The position numbers and the translations under genes are program-made. The notes under the pieces are model-generated. The model did no database searches. It saw nothing but the letters and a program-made list of their open reading frames with translations, and was not told where the DNA came from. Shown here in pieces: positions 32,262 through 36,489 of a stretch of DNA of 36,489 bases (position 1 is the first letter of the stretch; each line of letters starts with the position of its first letter). The stretch is from JBDTSW01 sp051004675 (lineage in GTDB: Bacteria; Actinomycetota; Thermoleophilia; Solirubrobacterales; 70-9), in contig JBPCKC010000009.1 of NCBI GenBank assembly GCA_051004675.1, positions 1-36,489 on the forward strand. The letters are read 5' to 3'.

Positions 32262-32705
32262 TCAGGTCGTGCGGACGATGTACACGCCGCAGAGCGCGTG
32301 ATGGGAGATCTTGTTCGGCACGCTGCCGAGGAGGAACCGCTTGGCCCCGGCCATCCCCTTGTTGCCGACCACGATCAGGTCGGCGCTGGTCTCCTCGGCG
32401 ACGTCGAGGATCGCGTCGGCGGCCTCACCCTCTCGGGCGTGCGTGCTCACCGTGACGCCCGCCTCGCGGGCGGGCCCGGCCGCGGCCTCCAGCGAGACGT
32501 TCACGTCCTCCCGCGGGCCGATGCCATGGGCGACGTCGCCGGGCACCTCGGCCGCCTCGCCTCGCAGGCGCTCCTGCGGCACCGGCTCGAAGGCGCTGAC
32601 CACCTCGAGCGACGCCCCCATGGCCTTGGCGAGCTCCGTCGCGTGGCGCACGGCCTCCGATGCCGTGTCGGATCCGTCGGTACCTACAACGATGCGCTGG
32701 AACAA
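32262..32705 (-). CDS. Universal stress protein (UspA family)
   Basis: 147 residues of the single-domain Usp fold: MFQRIVVGTDGSDTASEAVR at the start and DLIVVGNKGMAGAKRFLLGS near the end, where G-xx-G-x9-GS is the ATP-binding motif. Start TTG 32705 is supported by AAAGGAG eight bases upstream. Usp proteins of this type bind ATP and are induced by stress or growth arrest. Confidence 0.92.
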   Translation of the reverse strand: MFQRIVVGTDGSDTASEAVRHATELAKAMGASLEVVSAFEPVPQERLRGEAAEVPGDVAHGIGPREDVNVSLEAAAGPAREAGVTVSTHAREGEAADAILDVAEETSADLIVVGNKGMAGAKRFLLGSVPNKISHHALCGVYIVRTT

Positions 32706-32768
32706 GACGCCTCTCCTTTAAGTGCCGGGACGCGGCCCATACTATCCGCGGCCGCCGGGCCCGGGGCG

Positions 32769-32855
32769 CTAGAAAAGCTTGATCGAGGCGATCACCATCG
32801 ACGCGAGCAGCGCCAAGATCAAGAGCGCCATGCTGACTTGCCAGCTTCTGGGCAC
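32769..32855 (-). CDS. Possible 28-residue membrane peptide
   Basis: GTG 32855 opens MPRSWQVSMALLILALLASM followed by VIASIKLF and a stop. One hydrophobic helix with a basic N-terminus, a pattern common in very small actinobacterial membrane proteins. Ribosome site is weak, so the call is tentative. Confidence 0.4.
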   Translation of the reverse strand: MPRSWQVSMALLILALLASMVIASIKLF

Positions 32856-32898
32856 CTCGCAAGCCTACGCCCAGCGCCCGCAGGCATAGACTGCGCCC

Positions 32899-33891
32899 AT
32901 GGCCACGGTGGAGACGGTCAGAGGCGCGATCGACGCCTCCGAGCTCGGGACGACGCTCATCCACGAGCACCTCCAGGCCCGCGACGACGCCGTGCACTAC
33001 CAGTGGCCGCACGTGAGCACGGTCGGCATCGACGGCGAGCCGGTCGAGATCGCGCCCGACGCCCACCTCGACAACGCGGTCGCGGCGGCCAAGGAGGTAG
33101 TGGGCCTGGGCGTGAAGACGATCTGCGACCCGAGCTGCATGTTCCTCGGCCGCGACATCGAGCTGATGCGTGGGGTCGCCGAGGCGAGCGGCCTGCAGGT
33201 CGTGCCCTGCACCGGCATCTATACCTACGACCACCTCCCGATGTTCTTCGTCTCGCGAAGCGCCGACGAGATCGCAGACCTGTTCGTCCACGACATCGAG
33301 CAGGGGATCCAGGGCACCGACGTCAAGGCCGCGTTCCTGAAGTGCGCGGCCGACGAGCCCGGCATAAACGAGAACGTGGAGAAGGTCCACCGGGCGATTG
33401 CGCGAGCCCACCTGCGCACGGGGGCGCCGATCATGGCCCACTCCCGCCCCGCCAGCGACACCGCCCCGCGCCAGATCGAGATCTTCGAGGAGGAGGGCGC
33501 GGACCTCTCCCGGGTCCAGATCGCCCACTGCGGCGACAGCGGCGACGCCGACTACATCGAGCGCCTGCTCGAGCGCGGCGTCTACGCCGGCCTGGATCGC
33601 TTCGGGATCGAGATGTACCTGCCGTTCGAGCAGCGCATCGCCGCGGCGCTCGAGCTGCTCGAGCGCGGATATGCAGAGCGCCTTTTCATCTCCGCCGACG
33701 CGTGCGTGACGCTCGACTGGTTCCCGCTCGAGGTGAACAGGCAGATGCTCGCCGCGGGCGCCGTGAAGGACTGGACGATGGCGACGACGCCGTCGAGGGT
33801 CGTGCCCGCGCTGCGCGAGGGCGGCGCGACCGAGGAACAGATCGACACGATGCTCGTCGCCAACCCCCCGCGCTGGCTGACGGGCTCCTAG
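32899..33891 (+). CDS. Phosphotriesterase-family metallohydrolase
   Basis: 330 residues of the PTE/amidohydrolase barrel. All metal ligands are present: His22 and His24 (IHEHL), Lys148 (AFLKCAADEPG, the carbamylated lysine), His181 (MAHSRP), His210 (IAHCGDSGD) and Asp267 (ISADACV). Members include lactonases and phosphotriesterases; the true substrate cannot be inferred. TAGACT (32887-32892) is six bases before the ATG with no ribosome site, suggesting a leaderless mRNA. Confidence 0.9.
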   Translation: MATVETVRGAIDASELGTTLIHEHLQARDDAVHYQWPHVSTVGIDGEPVEIAPDAHLDNAVAAAKEVVGLGVKTICDPSCMFLGRDIELMRGVAEASGLQVVPCTGIYTYDHLPMFFVSRSADEIADLFVHDIEQGIQGTDVKAAFLKCAADEPGINENVEKVHRAIARAHLRTGAPIMAHSRPASDTAPRQIEIFEEEGADLSRVQIAHCGDSGDADYIERLLERGVYAGLDRFGIEMYLPFEQRIAAALELLERGYAERLFISADACVTLDWFPLEVNRQMLAAGAVKDWTMATTPSRVVPALREGGATEEQIDTMLVANPPRWLTGS

Positions 33892-33900
33892 CCCGGGCGC

Positions 33901-36489
33901 CTATCGGCGCTCGACGGTCTCGCAGTTCTTGACCCTATCGCCCTTGCGGACCACGGCCGTGTCGTCGCCCGCGCCACAGTTGATCCGGTCGCGCCCGCGG
34001 CTTAGGTCCTTCAGGTGGTCGTCGCCGGCGTCGCCGCGCAGCCTGTCGGCGCCGGGCCCACCACGCACGCGGTCGCCGTCCTCACCACCACGCACGAGAT
34101 CCGCGCCGCGCCCACCCCTGACGAGGTCGTCGCCGATGCCGCCGAACAGAGCATCGCGGCCCCGCTGACCGAGCACGCAGTCGTCGCCGCCCTCGCCGCG
34201 CAGCTCATCGGCGCCGTCGCCCCCTGAGATCCGGTCGCCGTCCGGCGTGCCGGTGATGGCGTCGTCGCCGGGCGTGCCACCGATCACGTTCTCGCATGCC
34301 CCGGGCGGTGGGCCGCCGAAGTCCACCGAGGCGACGCGCCCGACGTTGCCCTGCTCGTCCACCGCGCGAACGGCGACGTAGCGGGCCGCGGTTCCAGGCA
34401 CGGTGTAGCTCTCAGCGGCTCCCGCCGCGGCCGGGTCCGGTGCGCCCGTCAGCGGTGTGGCCGACTCGAAGTTCGACTCGTCGATCGGATTGGCCGAGGT
34501 GGCGATCTCGTAGGCGTCCGCCGTGCCGCACATGAGATCGTCGCCGGGAGCGATGAACTCGATCGCATCTCCGTCGCGGATGAGCCCCGCGGGCTTGCCG
34601 GGCAGCACCGCGTCGCGGCGGTAATCACCGGAGTTCGCGTTGTCGTGGTGGAAGCGCGGCGAGGATGCGGGCGCGCACGCCTGAGCGTCGGTCGCGTAGG
34701 CGTTCACCTCGCCCGAGCGCGTGAGGTTGACGACGACGCGTGGCGCTGCGGGGTCGGTGTCGAGGGTGCCGAAGGAGCCGAGGAGCGGCGTCGCGATCGT
34801 CCAGTCGGGGGTGAGCTTGGGCCAGGCGGTCGAGGTCTGGATCCCAGTCGAGGTAGTGGCGACCAGGTCCATGCTGGAGGTCCCCGCCACGATCTCCTCG
34901 CCGGGGGCACCGCCGACGTCGCCTACGGCGGGGCCGGTGAGGAAGGAGAGGTCGTTCTGAGCGGCCGGGAAGCCCGGGCGGATGACGCCGGTGGAGGTAT
35001 CCCAGGCGACCGTGAAGTCCTGGCCGCCGGTCTGGTAGTCGTTGAGCGCGAGGTCGAGGGCGCGGATCACCCCAGCCGCGGGGGCGATGAACGCCGGCTG
35101 GGCGTCGCCGAGGTCGCCGAAGGCGGGCACTCCGACGGCGGGGATGACCGGGCGGTCGATCTGTCCGGCGCCGCCCGACACGTCGCTCGCGAAGGTCTTG
35201 TGACGGCCCTCCTCCTGGCCGAAGCACGAGGAGCCGTCCGGGTTCAGGAGGTAGGCGGGGCCGGCCGCCGGCATCAGACCGACCTTCGGCCCGCCCGAGC
35301 CGCCCTGGCAGGTGATGTCGGCGATCACGGGCGAGCCGTTGATCCCCTCGCCCACCAGCGGCAGGACCTCGGCGAGGGCGATCCCGATCGGCACCGGCCA
35401 GCCGCCCAGGAACGGGCTCTGGCCCGCGGCCGGGGCGTCGGGGTCGCCGTCGGGGCTGATCGCGTAGGCGCGGCCGTTGGCGAAGCTGAGCAGGCCGACG
35501 GGGGCCAGGAGGTTGAGCGAGGGCGCGCTGGAGGGCGCCACGTTCAGCGGCCCCTCGTCGCCCTCGTCGACGGCGTACTCCTCGTTGGTCCCCACGATGA
35601 TCTCCGGCCGTGCGTCGCCGGTGATGTCGCCCACGGCCGGGGTGTCCACGATCGCCCCCTGATTGAGCGCGGGGCCCGCGTCCGCGTCGAACGACACGGC
35701 GTGCGTGGCGGGATCGACCGACGCGACCTTGGTCGGGTCCACGACGAGGACCGGGTAGCCGTCGACGGGCGTCCCGTCGTGGTTCCAGGCGTAGACGTGG
35801 CGGTCGAGCCCGGCCGCGATGATCTCCAGCCGTCCATCGTCGTCGCGGTCGAGGTCGGCGAGCACGGGTGAGCCCAAAAAGCCGCGCTGCGTGCGGTTGC
35901 GATGGCCCTGGCGCACGTTGACGAACGGCGTCAGCGGCTTGCCGGAGAAGGCCGGGTTGGACGCCTCGTCGAAGATCCGCTCGCCCTGCGCGTTCCACCC
36001 GTACACGTGGCCCTCGAAGTCCGCGACGTACACCTCGGGGATCCCGTTCGCGTTGGCGTCGGCCGCCGATACCGCGGTGATCATCGAACCGCCGAGGTCG
36101 GTGCCCACCGCCCCGGAGGCGTAGGCCTCGCCCTCGGAGTGGGAGTCGACGAACCCGGGGACGTCGCCGCGCACGGGCCAGCCCTGCAACTCGCCGACCT
36201 CGCCCGAGCCCGGGTCGTAGGTGTAGGCATGGACGAAGCCGTCGGCCGTCGCGACGATCAGCTCGTTGCGGTTGTCGCCGTCGAGGTCGACCAGAAGCGG
36301 GGACGCCTCGCCGTCGCCGTCGAGCTGCTTCGGGAAGCCGTCGATCATCTGCGCATCACGATGCAGGAACCCGGCGCGGCGGTCCTGGCCGAGCAGCGGC
36401 TCGTCCTTCAGCGTGGCCGTCACCTTGATCACGAAGCCGTAGGGGCGCGTGCTCGGGCGGCCCGAGTAGGGCTGCGTGCCCGCCGCGCC
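33901..36489 (-). CDS. Large secreted protein with FG-GAP/VCBS and RTX-like repeats (5' partial)
   Basis: The frame is open to the right edge, so the N-terminus lies outside; at least 862 residues are visible. Repeated DLDGDN/DLDRDDDG and VGDITGDARPEI motifs are calcium-binding FG-GAP/VCBS blades of a beta-propeller. An Ig-like segment follows (AYEIATSANPIDESNFESAT). The C-terminal 115 residues are hemolysin-type nonapeptide repeats (GGDGADELRGEGGDD, GGRGADLVRGGEDGD). The part just inside the edge (GRPSTRPYGFVIKVTA) resembles the region after the catalytic domain in large actinobacterial S8 serine peptidases. That identity is a guess until the upstream sequence is seen. Confidence 0.8.
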   Translation of the reverse strand, partial: GAAGTQPYSGRPSTRPYGFVIKVTATLKDEPLLGQDRRAGFLHRDAQMIDGFPKQLDGDGEASPLLVDLDGDNRNELIVATADGFVHAYTYDPGSGEVGELQGWPVRGDVPGFVDSHSEGEAYASGAVGTDLGGSMITAVSAADANANGIPEVYVADFEGHVYGWNAQGERIFDEASNPAFSGKPLTPFVNVRQGHRNRTQRGFLGSPVLADLDRDDDGRLEIIAAGLDRHVYAWNHDGTPVDGYPVLVVDPTKVASVDPATHAVSFDADAGPALNQGAIVDTPAVGDITGDARPEIIVGTNEEYAVDEGDEGPLNVAPSSAPSLNLLAPVGLLSFANGRAYAISPDGDPDAPAAGQSPFLGGWPVPIGIALAEVLPLVGEGINGSPVIADITCQGGSGGPKVGLMPAAGPAYLLNPDGSSCFGQEEGRHKTFASDVSGGAGQIDRPVIPAVGVPAFGDLGDAQPAFIAPAAGVIRALDLALNDYQTGGQDFTVAWDTSTGVIRPGFPAAQNDLSFLTGPAVGDVGGAPGEEIVAGTSSMDLVATTSTGIQTSTAWPKLTPDWTIATPLLGSFGTLDTDPAAPRVVVNLTRSGEVNAYATDAQACAPASSPRFHHDNANSGDYRRDAVLPGKPAGLIRDGDAIEFIAPGDDLMCGTADAYEIATSANPIDESNFESATPLTGAPDPAAAGAAESYTVPGTAARYVAVRAVDEQGNVGRVASVDFGGPPPGACENVIGGTPGDDAITGTPDGDRISGGDGADELRGEGGDDCVLGQRGRDALFGGIGDDLVRGGRGADLVRGGEDGDRVRGGPGADRLRGDAGDDHLKDLSRGRDRINCGAGDDTAVVRKGDRVKNCETVERR

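Noticed and set aside
1..36489. CRISPR arrays, rRNA genes, phage structural genes, restriction or toxin-antitoxin systems
   Set aside because: None seen on either strand; no regularly spaced direct repeats beyond those described.

Overview
High-GC actinobacterial chromosomal DNA. GTG/TTG starts, a TANNNT hexamer set only a few bases before many start codons, and families such as DUF5995, DUF6812, delta-60 repeats, MEDS-HATPase proteins and acidic-tailed membrane sigma factors suggest class Thermoleophilia (Solirubrobacterales-like). That placement is inference from family content, not a search.

Layout. 1-960: the 3' part of an ECF-type sigma factor with a membrane anchor and acidic tail. 1.1-4.0 kb: a copper-response locus. 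A perfect CsoR-type palindrome precedes an operon of a His-rich DUF4396 membrane fusion, csoR and a methyltransferase, with a small dimeric alpha/beta-barrel gene divergent. 3.9-5.1 kb: debris, namely a frameshifted HATPase (RsbW-like) remnant and a GST lacking its thioredoxin half. 5.1-12.3 kb: mostly intact housekeeping and secreted genes (penicillin acylase family, PASTA, DUF5995, DUF6812, zinc alcohol dehydrogenase, SDR). 12.3-18.3 kb: a complete peptide/nickel-type ABC importer in the order A-C-B-D-F, with overlapping or nearly overlapping genes from the permeases on. 18.4-24.2 kb: CsbD stress protein, secreted proteins, a delta-60 repeat protein and a MEDS-HATPase regulator, plus a broken diguanylate cyclase.

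24.2-26.7 kb is the most unusual part. A nitronate monooxygenase N-terminus is fused to a GGDEF C-terminus. Next comes a 61-bp copy of the 3' part of tRNA-Ser(CGA). A CadC-type regulator and a CDF metal exporter follow, then a chimeric small ORF, then the intact tRNA-Ser(CGA). The two tRNA copies lie in direct orientation 1738 bp apart and differ at one base, as expected for attL/attR of a very small integrase-less element carrying metal efflux.

26.7-36.5 kb: small membrane protein, YtoQ, TrpB2, tRNA-Ser(GGA), a SnoaL-like gene with an in-frame stop near its start, a methyltransferase, a 188-bp MITE-like element with perfect 19-bp terminal inverted repeats, an alpha/beta hydrolase, TadA, a universal stress protein, a phosphotriesterase-family enzyme, and the C-terminal part of a large secreted protein with FG-GAP and calcium-binding repeats that runs off the right edge.

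The general picture is a stable chromosomal backbone interrupted by three patches (about 3.9-5.0, 20.2-26.6 and 29.1-30.8 kb) where truncated, fused or frameshifted genes gather near tRNA and repeat structures. Two metal-sensing efflux or handling modules (CsoR and CadC) are present.
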